From NCBI GenBank assembly GCA_039177555.1, contig JBCDFV010000012.1, forward strand, positions 1-64,000: DNA of 64,000 nt, in the 5' to 3' direction. Source of the DNA: JANQGH01 sp039177555 (GTDB lineage Bacteria; Pseudomonadota; Alphaproteobacteria; DSM-16000; Inquilinaceae). Positions 9,593 through 17,724 of the stretch are shown piece after piece (the stretch's first letter is position 1; each line of letters starts with the position of its first letter). The notes beneath the pieces were generated by a model, which worked only from the letters and a program-made list of their open reading frames with translations, had not been told where the DNA came from and made no database searches. Position numbers and translations under genes: made by a program.

Positions 9593-10404
9593 TGCGGCGC
9601 TGGTCGCTTGGCGGCGTGTTCGGCGCGGTTGTCTTGGCTGTGCTGGTTCTGGCGGCGATCGCGGCACCTTGGCTGGCACCGGGCGACCCCTTGGACATCG
9701 TCGGGCGGCCCTTGCTGCCGCCCTTCACCGATCCGCGCTTTCCACTGGGAACCGACCAACTCGGCCGAAATGTCTTCGCCGGCCTCGTCCACGGCACACG
9801 CGTCTCCTTGCTGGTCGGGCTTGCGGCGGCGGCCGCCGCTATCGGCGTCGGGATTCTGGTCGGCACGGTCGCGGGCTTTATTGGCGGCTGGACCGACGAA
9901 GGCCTGATGCGCGTCACCGAAGCGTTCCAGACCATCCCGACATTCCTGCTGGCGCTGGCCATGGTCAGTGCGTTGGGCGCGTCGACGATCAATGTCGTGC
10001 TCGCGATCGCGATCTCGTCCTGGCCGGCCACAGCGCGCCTGGTGCGGGCCGAGATCCTATCCCTGAAGTCTAGGGACTATGTCGATGCCGCCCGCCTGGC
10101 CGGCATGTCGCGCCTGGGCATCGCCTTTCGCGAGGTGCTGCCGGGCGCGGTGCAGCCGGTCCTGGCCCTGATCGGCATCACGGTCGGCGTCGCCATTCTC
10201 GTGGAGTCATCCCTCGCATTTCTGGGCCTCAGCGACCCGAACCAGGTGAGCTGGGGCGGCATGGTGGCGAACGGCCGCGCTGTCCTACGCACCGCGCCTT
10301 ACCTGGTCGCGATACCGGGCGCGGCTGTGGCCGTGGCCGTTCTGTCCGTCAGCCTGGTCGGCGACGCGATGGGCCGTCGCCTGCTGGTCAGCCGAGAGGG
10401 CTGA
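9589..10404 (+). CDS. ABC transporter permease, DppC type
   Basis: A 271-residue partner permease of the DppC/OppC branch. The family motif 'FPLGTDQLGRNVFAGLVHGT' lies just after the first helix, and the EAA loop is 'LKSRDYVDAARLAGMSRL'. ATG at 9589 is chosen because it forms the ATGA overlap with the preceding permease and starts the first membrane helix at the right place; a second ATG follows immediately at 9592. Longer upstream readings run through the previous gene in another frame and are not credible. It forms the membrane channel with the DppB-type protein. Confidence 0.92.
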   Translation: MMRRWSLGGVFGAVVLAVLVLAAIAAPWLAPGDPLDIVGRPLLPPFTDPRFPLGTDQLGRNVFAGLVHGTRVSLLVGLAAAAAAIGVGILVGTVAGFIGGWTDEGLMRVTEAFQTIPTFLLALAMVSALGASTINVVLAIAISSWPATARLVRAEILSLKSRDYVDAARLAGMSRLGIAFREVLPGAVQPVLALIGITVGVAILVESSLAFLGLSDPNQVSWGGMVANGRAVLRTAPYLVAIPGAAVAVAVLSVSLVGDAMGRRLLVSREG

Positions 10405-10407
10405 GCC

Positions 10408-11382
10408 ATGCTGAAGGTCCGCGATCTCGCCATACGGTTCGCCGGCCGCTCGGCCTCGGAAGCAGGCACGCTCGCCGTCGACGGCATCGACCTGGATCTC
10501 GACCGTGCCCAGGTGCTGGCGCTGATCGGCGAAAGCGGCTCGGGCAAATCGGCGACGATGCTGGCACTGGCCGGCCTGCTGCCGAAGTCGGCCCGCACGA
10601 CCGGGTCCGTGCTGTTGGACGACCGGTCCATCCTGCACCTTGACGAACGCGAGAAATCGACCGTGCGGGGCCGCCGCATCGGCATGATCTTTCAGGACCC
10701 GGGCGGCAGCCTGAACCCCGTCCTCACCATTGGCGACCAGATCGACGAGGTGGTGCGCACCCATCACGGCCTCGATCGGCGCGCGGCCAGGGCCGAAACC
10801 GTGTCGCTATTGAGCCGCGTCGGGATCGGTGATCCGGCGGCACGGGCGCGCGCTTATCCCCATCAGTTGTCGGGCGGCCTGAAACAGCGTGTCGCCATCG
10901 CTGCTGCCCTGGCCGCCCAACCGACCGTCATCCTCGCCGATGAACCGACCACCGCGCTCGACGCGACGGTGCAGGCCCAAATCCTCGATCTGCTGGTCAA
11001 CCTCGTGCAGGTGGAGCACGTGGCCCTGCTGCTGGTGACCCACGATCTGGCCGTGGCGGCCGCCGTGGCCGACCGCATCGCGGTCATGTATGCCGGCAAG
11101 ATCGTCGAACGGCGCGGGCCGGAGCAACTGGTCGCCCAGCCAGGCCATCCATACAGCCGTGCACTGGGCCAAGCGGCGCTGCCTTTTGTGGCGGCCGGGG
11201 ATGGCCGGCACGCCGCGCTGCCCGAACTGCCGGGTCGGATGGCGGCGGCGGGCGGCACGGCTTGTGCCTTTGCACCCCGATGCCCGCTCGCTGTTGATCG
11301 CTGCCGTGCAGAGGTCCCACCGGTTCAGCCCTTTGGTGATGGCGAGGCCGCCTGCTTTCGAGCCGGCGAGACGGCCCCATGA
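10408..11382 (+). CDS. ABC transporter ATP-binding protein, DppD type
   Basis: A 324-residue ATPase of the Dpp/Opp class. Walker A is 'GESGSGKS' (about residues 46-53), the Q-loop is in 'IGMIFQDPGGSLNPV', the signature is 'LSGGLKQR' and Walker B is 'VILADEPTTALD'. The C-terminal oligopeptide/dipeptide extension has the cysteines 'CAFAPRCPLAVDRC' that in DppD relatives bind an iron-sulfur cluster. It overlaps the next ATPase gene by ATGA. In the signature the usual Gln after SGG is Leu, a substitution seen in the DppD branch. Confidence 0.92.
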   Translation: MLKVRDLAIRFAGRSASEAGTLAVDGIDLDLDRAQVLALIGESGSGKSATMLALAGLLPKSARTTGSVLLDDRSILHLDEREKSTVRGRRIGMIFQDPGGSLNPVLTIGDQIDEVVRTHHGLDRRAARAETVSLLSRVGIGDPAARARAYPHQLSGGLKQRVAIAAALAAQPTVILADEPTTALDATVQAQILDLLVNLVQVEHVALLLVTHDLAVAAAVADRIAVMYAGKIVERRGPEQLVAQPGHPYSRALGQAALPFVAAGDGRHAALPELPGRMAAAGGTACAFAPRCPLAVDRCRAEVPPVQPFGDGEAACFRAGETAP

Positions 11383-12326
11383 GCATACTGGCCATCGAAG
11401 ACGCGCATCGGCAATTCGCCAGCGGCGGCGGGATCGTCACGGCCTTGGACGGCGTCAGCCTGGCCGTTGATCGGGGCGAGATCGTCGGTCTGGTGGGCGA
11501 GTCCGGCTGCGGTAAGAGTACGCTGGCCCGGATCGCGGCCGGGCTCGATCGACCGGATGACGGCGAGGCGACCTATGGCGATCGGCCGATGGCGCCCGCC
11601 GGTCGACAGATCGACCTCGATACCCGCCGCCGGGTACAATTGGTGTTTCAGGACCCGCTGGCCTCGTTCAATCCGCGCCGTACTGTGGGGCGTTCCATCG
11701 CCCTGCCTTTGCGCTTGAACCGAATGCTGTCTGGCGGCCAAGAGCGCTCGGTCGTTGCCGGGCTGATGGACCAGGTCGGCCTCGATCCGGCGATGATGGA
11801 CCGCAAACCCCATCAGCTTTCGGGCGGCCAATTGCAGCGCGCGGCGATCGCACGGGCCCTCGGCTTGGACCCGGACGTGCTGATCTGCGACGAGCCGGTG
11901 GCCTCGCTGGACGTGTCCGTGCGCGCCCAGATCCTGAACCTGCTGCTGGCCCTGTGCCGCGACCGTAACATTGGCATTCTGTTCGTGTCTCACGATCTGG
12001 GCGTGGTGCGGCGCATCGCCGACCGGGTGGTGGTGATGTATCTGGGGCGGGTCGTCGAGCAGGGGTCGAACGAGGCGGTGTGGTCGGCGCCGCGCCACCC
12101 CTACACCCAAGCCTTGGCCGCGTCGGTGCCGACAGGTGCGGCGTCATGGCGGCTGGAACAGGGGCGGGCACGGCTGGCGGGCGAACCGCCAAGCCCGTTC
12201 GATGTACCGGCGGGATGCCGGTTCCATCCGCGCTGCCCGATCGCTATCGATCGGTGTCGGCGGGACGACCCGACGCTAAGGCCGATCAGTGACGACATCG
12301 ACGCGGCCTGTCACTTGGCGGAGTAG
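11379..12326 (+). CDS. ABC transporter ATP-binding protein, DppF type
   Basis: The second ATPase of the importer, 315 residues. Walker A is 'GESGCGKS', the Q-loop 'VQLVFQDPLASFNPR', the signature 'LSGGQLQR' and Walker B 'VLICDEPVASLDVS'. The DppF-type C-terminal extension includes 'CRFHPRCPIAIDRC'. It is translationally coupled to the DppD-type gene and ends 8 bp before the GMC oxidase gene, which shows that the importer and the oxidase are one transcription unit. Confidence 0.92.
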   Translation: MSILAIEDAHRQFASGGGIVTALDGVSLAVDRGEIVGLVGESGCGKSTLARIAAGLDRPDDGEATYGDRPMAPAGRQIDLDTRRRVQLVFQDPLASFNPRRTVGRSIALPLRLNRMLSGGQERSVVAGLMDQVGLDPAMMDRKPHQLSGGQLQRAAIARALGLDPDVLICDEPVASLDVSVRAQILNLLLALCRDRNIGILFVSHDLGVVRRIADRVVVMYLGRVVEQGSNEAVWSAPRHPYTQALAASVPTGAASWRLEQGRARLAGEPPSPFDVPAGCRFHPRCPIAIDRCRRDDPTLRPISDDIDAACHLAE

Positions 12327-12334
12327 GGAGCCCG

Positions 12335-13858
12335 ATGACCCAGCATTTCGACATCTTGATCGTGGGCGCCGGCAGCGCCGGCAGCGTCCTGGCGTCCCGA
12401 CTGTCGGAAGACGCCAGCCTTACCGTAGGGCTGATCGATGCCGGCGGCTGGCCGGACGATCCGGACATCGCCAAGCCGGCGATGTGGCCGTTGCTGCAGG
12501 GACGGCCCTACGACTGGTGCTACGAAACGGTGCCGCAGCCGCACACGGCAGGTCGTACGCACCCTTGGCCACGCGGTCGTCTGATCGGCGGGTCAAGCTG
12601 TCTGCACGCCATGGCGCATGTGCGCGGCCACCCGAGAGACTTCGATGCCTGGGTCGACGCGGGGGGCGACGCCTGGTCGTTCGACGCCCTGCTGCCCTAC
12701 TTCAAGCGATCGGAGCGCTTCTCCGGCGGCGCGGACGATTATCATGGGGCCGACGGCCCGCTGGACGTTCTGCTGCCGACCTCGGGCCTCAATCCGGTGA
12801 CCCAGGCTTACATGGCGGCGTCCCAGGCAATCGGGATCGAAGCCAGCGGCGACCACAATGGCGCGCACATGGCGGGGGCGGCACCCAACAGCCTGACGCT
12901 GCGCGACGGTAAGCGCGCTAGCGTCGCCGATGCCTATCTGACGCCGGACGTGATCCGCCGGCCGAACCTGACCATCCTGACCGATGTCCTGGTGGATCGA
13001 GCACGGATCGAAGCAAACCGCGCCACGGGTCTCTTGGTGCACGGGGAAGGTGCCAGCGAGGTCATCTCGGCCGACCGCATCGTCCTGTCCGCCGGCGCCG
13101 TGGCCAGCCCGATGATCCTCATGCGCTCCGGCATCGGCGATGCGGCCCAGTTGGCGCGGCACGGCATAGGCTGTGTGGTCGACAACCCTTCTGTCGGCGA
13201 CAATCTGCACGACCACTTGCTGGCCGCCGGCAACGTCTATCGCGCGACGCGTGCTGTGCCCCCGACGAACTACCAGCTTTCGGAATCACTGCTCTATTAC
13301 GGCGGCGGCGAAGCGGGCCCGCCCAGTGTCGTGGTTGCCTGCGTCGTCGTGCCGGTTGTCACCGAAGCGTTCGCGGCACCTGAGATCGGCACTGCCTACA
13401 CGTTCATGTTCGGCGTTTGCCATCCGCGCAGCCGCGGGCGCCTCACCTTGTCAAGCGCCGACTCCCGCGCCAAGCCGCGGATCGATCCCGCCTATCTGTC
13501 GGAACCGGATGATCGGGCAACCTTCCGAGAGGCCCTCGACCTCGCGCGATCCGTGGGCAATGCGGCGCCAATGGACGAATGGCGGGCCGAGGAACTGCTG
13601 CCAGGCCCGTCGATCCAAGAGCCCTCGGACGTCGACCACTTCATTGCCAGGGCGGCCATGACCCATCATCATCCGGTCGGCACCTGCCGCATGGGATCGG
13701 AAGGTGATGGTGTGGTCGACGGTGCCTTGAAACTGCATGGTTTGGACAATGTCTTCGTGGTCGATGCCTCGGTTGTCCCGAGGATCACAACCGGCCCCAT
13801 CAACGCGGCGATCATCGCGATGGCGGAACGCGCGGCCGACTTGTTGAGCGCGTCTTGA
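12335..13858 (+). CDS. GMC-family FAD oxidoreductase, probable pyridoxine 4-oxidase
   Basis: A 507-residue flavoprotein of the glucose-methanol-choline family. The FAD dinucleotide motif 'IVGAGSAGSVLASRLS' starts near residue 8 and 'RGRLIGGSSCLHAM' is the GMC signature. The C terminus has 'THHHPVGTCRMG' (His444-446) and 'TTGPINAA' with Pro488. In Mesorhizobium loti pyridoxine 4-oxidase the usual second catalytic His/Asn is likewise Pro, in a TAGPI-type context, and long stretches such as 'PALQGR-YDW' and 'RGRLIGGSSCLHAM' are near-identical from memory. It would oxidise pyridoxine to pyridoxal with O2. The gene follows the ABC importer directly, and aminotransferase and dehydrogenase genes of the same pathway follow it. 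A choline-dehydrogenase-like role is the alternative. Confidence 0.8.
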   Translation: MTQHFDILIVGAGSAGSVLASRLSEDASLTVGLIDAGGWPDDPDIAKPAMWPLLQGRPYDWCYETVPQPHTAGRTHPWPRGRLIGGSSCLHAMAHVRGHPRDFDAWVDAGGDAWSFDALLPYFKRSERFSGGADDYHGADGPLDVLLPTSGLNPVTQAYMAASQAIGIEASGDHNGAHMAGAAPNSLTLRDGKRASVADAYLTPDVIRRPNLTILTDVLVDRARIEANRATGLLVHGEGASEVISADRIVLSAGAVASPMILMRSGIGDAAQLARHGIGCVVDNPSVGDNLHDHLLAAGNVYRATRAVPPTNYQLSESLLYYGGGEAGPPSVVVACVVVPVVTEAFAAPEIGTAYTFMFGVCHPRSRGRLTLSSADSRAKPRIDPAYLSEPDDRATFREALDLARSVGNAAPMDEWRAEELLPGPSIQEPSDVDHFIARAAMTHHHPVGTCRMGSEGDGVVDGALKLHGLDNVFVVDASVVPRITTGPINAAIIAMAERAADLLSAS

Positions 13859-13906
13859 TCGGACGGACATTGCGTCGGAGGGCGTCTGTCATTACCATAT
13901 GAAAAA

Positions 13907-13929
13907 CTATTCTCGCGGGATGAGAATAG
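13907..13929. promoter_or_regulatory. Palindromic operator at the promoter of the aldolase/PPAT/PLDH operon
   Basis: CTATTCTC (13907-13914) and GAGAATAG (13922-13929) are a perfect 8-bp inverted repeat with a 7-base spacer. The core 13910-13926 matches the site at 6821-6837 in 15 of 17 bases. A plausible weak promoter (TTGCGT at 13870, TACCAT at 13893, 17-bp spacer) would place the site at the transcription start, which fits repression. The site also argues against the ATGs at 13899 and 13920 as gene starts. Confidence 0.72.
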
Positions 13930-13943
13930 AACAAGGGGGCGTT

Positions 13944-14690
13944 ATGGTTACGGTTCGGGGACGGGTTTCCCAAACGCAAAGCAGCGAGATCACCACAGGG
14001 CTGCGCACCCTCGCGCTGGGGCATCGCATCCTGCATCGCGAGCACCACGCCGATATGACCCTGGGGCACCTGTCCTGGCGTGACCCGTTTGGTCGCGGCA
14101 TCTGGTTGAAGCGCGCTCAGATTGGCCTCGATGAGGTCACGGAAGCCGATTTCATGCTGCTCGATTTCGACGGCGCCATGATCGAAGGCGAGGGCGAACT
14201 GCATCGGGAATGGCCGATCCATACCGAACTGATGAAGCACCGGCCCGAGATCCATGCCGTCGCCCATACCCATCCCAAGCACGCGACCCTCTTTTCCAGC
14301 ACCGAGAGCGTCTTGCGCCCCCTCACCAACGAAGGCGTCTGGTTCGACATTCCGCCGGGCCGCTTCGTCGCCACCAGCGACCTGATTGAAACGGTCGCGC
14401 TCGGTACCGGTCATGCCGAGGCGATGGGTGAGGCCGACGCGGTCTTCCTGCGTAATCACGGCGTAAGCTTTGTTGGAAGGTCGATCCAGGAACTGTGCCT
14501 GGTCGGCATCTTCTTGGAAAAGGCCTGCCGGGCGCAGCTCACCTTGGCGCAAAGCGGCCTCAGCTTCGCCTGGCCCTCCTGTGGCGAGGTGCGGCGGAAG
14601 AAAGCCAACATCTATACGCCCAACGCCATCGCCAACTTTTGGGACTATTACGTGCGCAAGGTCACCGAGCAGCCGGAGGCACGGCCATGA
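13944..14690 (+). CDS. Class II aldolase/adducin-fold protein, candidate hydroxymethylpyridine-dicarboxylate decarboxylase
   Basis: A 248-residue protein of the class II aldolase/adducin family. Metal-site residues are visible: Glu89 in 'LHREWPIH', His108 and His110 in 'AVAHTHPKHA', and His172 in 'LRNHGVSF'. The family includes the Mn-dependent 3-hydroxy-2-methylpyridine-4,5-dicarboxylate 4-decarboxylase of M. loti B6 catabolism, as well as sugar-phosphate aldolases. Placement directly before pyridoxamine-pyruvate aminotransferase and pyridoxal dehydrogenase favours the decarboxylase, but I cannot tell from sequence alone. ATG at 13944 is chosen for its AAGGGGG ribosome site; earlier ATGs lie in or before the operator. 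Its stop overlaps the next start (ATGA). Confidence 0.75.
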   Translation: MVTVRGRVSQTQSSEITTGLRTLALGHRILHREHHADMTLGHLSWRDPFGRGIWLKRAQIGLDEVTEADFMLLDFDGAMIEGEGELHREWPIHTELMKHRPEIHAVAHTHPKHATLFSSTESVLRPLTNEGVWFDIPPGRFVATSDLIETVALGTGHAEAMGEADAVFLRNHGVSFVGRSIQELCLVGIFLEKACRAQLTLAQSGLSFAWPSCGEVRRKKANIYTPNAIANFWDYYVRKVTEQPEARP

Positions 14691-15868
14691 CGAGCCAAGG
14701 TGTAAAGATACCGACCATTACGCTCAGCGCCGGGCCGGTCGATGCCTATCCGGCCGTGCTGCGGGCCTTGGGCCGCACCGTCACCTACGATTTCGACCCC
14801 TACTTCCAGGGCGTGTTCGAACGCACGGCGCGCAAGGCCGCCCAAGCGCTGAACACCGATCAGCCGCCCCTGATCCTGCAAGGCGAACCGGTGTTGGCGC
14901 TGGAGGCGGCGGCCGCGTCGCTGATCGGGCCGGAGGATGTGGTGCTCAACCTCGCCTCCGGCGAATACGGCAAGGGCTTCGGCTATTGGGCGGCGCGCTA
15001 TTGCAAGGAAGTGGTTGAGATCGAGGTGCCGTACAACGACGCGATCGCGCCGGACCAGGTGCGCGAGGTGCTGGAACAGCGCCCGGACATCGCCGTGCTC
15101 TCGGTCTGCCATCACGACACGCCGTCCGGCACGATCAACCCGGTCAACGAGATCGGCGCGCTGTGTCGCCAGCACGATGTCCTGATGATCGTCGACGCCG
15201 TTTCGTCCTGGGGCGGCATGGATGTCGACCCCGTTACCAGCCACTCGGACGTCTTCATTACGGGGCCGAACAAGTGCCTGGGCGGCACGCCCGGCCTGTC
15301 GCTGGTCCATGTCAGCGATCGGGCCTGGGATCACATCGACGCCAACCCAAACGCGCCCTTCGCCTCGATGCTGAGCATGACCGATTGGCGCAAGGCCTGG
15401 CGCGCGGATGAGAAGTTCCCCTTCACGCCGTCGGTCGCCGAGGTCAACGGGCTGGAGGCCGCGCTGGACCTGTACCTGGAAGAAGGCCCGGAGACGGTTT
15501 GGGAACGCCACGCGCTGACCGCCCGCGCCTGCCGCGAGGGCATGAAGGCCATGGGGCTAACCTTGTGGCCGGCGCGCGAGGAGATCGCAGCCGACACCTG
15601 CACGACCATTCGCGTGCCGGAGGGGCTGGAAGACGAAGCGATCCGCCAGGCGACGCGCGACCTTTACGGTGTCGTTTTCTCCGCCGGGCGCGGCTCGCTG
15701 GTCGGCAAGCTGATCCGCATCGGCCATATGGGCCCGGTCGCGGAACCGGTCTACGCCACGGTCGCGATCACCGCCTTAGGCGGCGCGATCAATCATCTCG
15801 GCGGCAGCGCGGACATCGGTGCCGGCATCACCGCCGCGCTTGCCGTGATCAACGCAGCCAGGGTCTAA
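14687..15868 (+). CDS. Pyridoxamine-pyruvate aminotransferase (class V, PLP-fold)
   Basis: A 393-residue class V aminotransferase, the same length as M. loti pyridoxamine-pyruvate aminotransferase, which converts pyridoxamine plus pyruvate to pyridoxal plus L-alanine without needing bound PLP. The substrate Schiff-base lysine is Lys196 in 'TGPNKCLGG'. The equivalent of the M. loti active-site Glu68 is Glu67 in 'LQGEPVLALEAAAAS', and the two arginines lie in 'GRGSLVGKLIRIGHMG'. The resemblance from memory runs through the whole chain ('SGEYGKGFGYWA', 'VCHHDTPSGTINP'). ATG at 14687 gives the ATGA overlap with the aldolase-fold gene; a longer reading upstream would lie inside that gene. The alternative is a generic serine/alanine-glyoxylate aminotransferase. 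Confidence 0.88.
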   Translation: MTSQGVKIPTITLSAGPVDAYPAVLRALGRTVTYDFDPYFQGVFERTARKAAQALNTDQPPLILQGEPVLALEAAAASLIGPEDVVLNLASGEYGKGFGYWAARYCKEVVEIEVPYNDAIAPDQVREVLEQRPDIAVLSVCHHDTPSGTINPVNEIGALCRQHDVLMIVDAVSSWGGMDVDPVTSHSDVFITGPNKCLGGTPGLSLVHVSDRAWDHIDANPNAPFASMLSMTDWRKAWRADEKFPFTPSVAEVNGLEAALDLYLEEGPETVWERHALTARACREGMKAMGLTLWPAREEIAADTCTTIRVPEGLEDEAIRQATRDLYGVVFSAGRGSLVGKLIRIGHMGPVAEPVYATVAITALGGAINHLGGSADIGAGITAALAVINAARV

Positions 15869-15898
15869 TCAACTCAAGCACGCAACAGGGGAATCGGC

Positions 15899-16642
15899 AT
15901 GGGCAGTCTTGATGGCAAGGTCGCGATCGTTACCGGGGCCGCGCAGGGCATTGGCGCCGCCATCGCGCGTCGGTTGGCGGCGGACAATGCGCGGGTCGTG
16001 ATCGGCGATCTCAACCTCGAAGGGTCGGCCAAGGTCGCCGAGGGATGCGGCCATGGCGCCTTTGCGCTGAAGCTCGACGTTGGCGACCCGGAATCGGTCG
16101 GCGATTTCTACAACGAGGTCGAGGCCAAGGCCGGCCATCCGGACATCCTGGTCAACAACGCCGCCATCGTGCCCTTCATCGCCTGGGACGAGGTCGATTT
16201 CGACCATTGGCGCATGATCATGCGGGTCAATCTGGACGGCGTCTTCCTGATGTGCCGGGCGGGGTCGGACCGCATGCGCATCGAGGGTACCAAGGGCCGG
16301 ATCGTCAATATCTGCTCCAACACCATCTTCGCCGGGACACCCAACATGGCGGCCTATGTCGCGGCCAAGGGCGGCGTGCTGGGCCTGACCCGTTCGCTGG
16401 CGACCGAACTGGGCGGCCACAAAATCACGGTCAATGCCGTGGCGCCCGGCCTGACCGCCAGCGAGGGCGTGCTCGACAGCCCCCACAAAGAGGCGTTCGA
16501 CTTCGTCGAGATGCTGCAGGCCGTCAAGGGCAAGGGCACGCCCGACGACATCGCCCCGATCGTCGCCTTCCTGGCCTCTGACGAGGCTCACTGGATCACC
16601 GGCCAGACGATCAACGTCGACGCCGGCATGGTGCGGTGGTAG
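15899..16642 (+). CDS. SDR-family pyridoxal 4-dehydrogenase
   Basis: A 247-residue short-chain dehydrogenase. The NAD-binding motif is 'TGAAQGIG' (12-19) and the catalytic residues are Ser140, Tyr153 and Lys157 ('AAYVAAKGG'). The segments 'NTIFAGTPNMAAYVAAKGG', 'EAFDFVEMLQAVKGKG' and the C terminus 'INVDAGMVRW' match my recollection of M. loti pyridoxal 4-dehydrogenase, which makes 4-pyridoxolactone from pyridoxal with NAD. It is 30 bp downstream of the aminotransferase, with an AGGGGA ribosome site. The product would be opened by the lactonase at 17725-18543, which is on the opposite strand beyond an inserted DUF4238 gene. Confidence 0.88.
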   Translation: MGSLDGKVAIVTGAAQGIGAAIARRLAADNARVVIGDLNLEGSAKVAEGCGHGAFALKLDVGDPESVGDFYNEVEAKAGHPDILVNNAAIVPFIAWDEVDFDHWRMIMRVNLDGVFLMCRAGSDRMRIEGTKGRIVNICSNTIFAGTPNMAAYVAAKGGVLGLTRSLATELGGHKITVNAVAPGLTASEGVLDSPHKEAFDFVEMLQAVKGKGTPDDIAPIVAFLASDEAHWITGQTINVDAGMVRW

Positions 16643-16647
16643 GGCGA

Positions 16648-17496
16648 CTAGCGAGGATTAGACAATGATGTGATGAGCTGCCTTGATCTGCCTGCGATCA
16701 TCCGGCTCTGCTTAAGGATCTTCATGTTTATGAGGCGAACCTGGCCATCAGGCAAAAGTGCAGGCGGGCCTGAAATCTCCTCGCTGCTCGCAACCAATGA
16801 AACATCCGAGGCGATGGGAAGCAAAATCTTTGTGTCAGGATGATCAAGATGCGAACTTTCTGGCAGGCCAAAGCGAACGAAGGGGTTTCCTCCGATTACG
16901 AAGCTCTTTCTGTCTCCCTGCGGCTTTGCGGCAAAGAGCGTCATTTCATTGAGCCGGTTTAAGATACGTGGGTTGAGTCTGGCTATCGATTGAACAATTG
17001 AGTTCCGCTGAATCCGTTTTTGAAAATCCGGGTCTGCAACTAACTGTTTTTCGCTCCTGTTGAGTGGCCGGACGTCTCTTTTGAATTCCTCTATGAGGTT
17101 TCGAAAATACTGATCATAGTCGATGTGTCTGACAGATTGGGATACAAAGTCAGGAGTCCTCTTCTGCTGAAGATAGAAGAAGAAAACCAGTACCTCGCGA
17201 TCTCGGTCGGGTATCGACAAAGGCCTGTTGCAGCGTGTGTCTGAGACGATTGTGTCGATTATTGGGTCGGCTTTCGACTCGATTTCGGAAAAGGCTTCTT
17301 CGAGATCAGATATTACCTCCCCGTCCTCTTTCACAAAATTGTAGAAGTTCTTTTTTACAAATAGATTTTCCGGTGTTGCTTCAATTATATTCGAACTTTG
17401 ATCTGATTTATTGTAGGCAAACAACCTGTTTTGTGAGTTTACAAATCTCTTAAGCAGCATTCTTGGAATGTAGTGATGCCTTGCTGGCGAATTCAT
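16648..17496 (-). CDS. DUF4238 domain protein
   Basis: A 282-residue protein with the DUF4238 N-terminal signature 'HHYIPRMLLKRF' near residue 7. The family has no established biochemical function. The gene is clearly richer in A and T, with more lysine, asparagine and isoleucine codons than its neighbours, which points to recent transfer. It ends 5 bp from the convergent pyridoxal dehydrogenase gene and separates it from the 4-pyridoxolactonase gene, so it interrupts the B6 catabolic block. Members of this family turn up in mobile and defence-gene neighbourhoods, but nothing here proves such a role. Confidence 0.8.
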   Translation of the reverse strand: MNSPARHHYIPRMLLKRFVNSQNRLFAYNKSDQSSNIIEATPENLFVKKNFYNFVKEDGEVISDLEEAFSEIESKADPIIDTIVSDTRCNRPLSIPDRDREVLVFFFYLQQKRTPDFVSQSVRHIDYDQYFRNLIEEFKRDVRPLNRSEKQLVADPDFQKRIQRNSIVQSIARLNPRILNRLNEMTLFAAKPQGDRKSFVIGGNPFVRFGLPESSHLDHPDTKILLPIASDVSLVASSEEISGPPALLPDGQVRLINMKILKQSRMIAGRSRQLITSLSNPR

Positions 17497-17724
17497 GATG
17501 CCAGTTGAAACCTTTCAGTGCCCAAATGATCATTCCGCCTGGCACTGGCCCTTTTCCGGGTTACCAAGTGCGTGGGTGAACCTCTATTACAACAACGCAC
17601 AGCATCGATCGCACTGCCGCAGTAACGACAGTCGAACGCGTGCTCCGAGTTCAGGCCAGCCGTCAGAACACCCAATGTGCCGACCAGCCGACAATAAACA
17701 ACCAAAAAGCCATAGGGTTGACGG

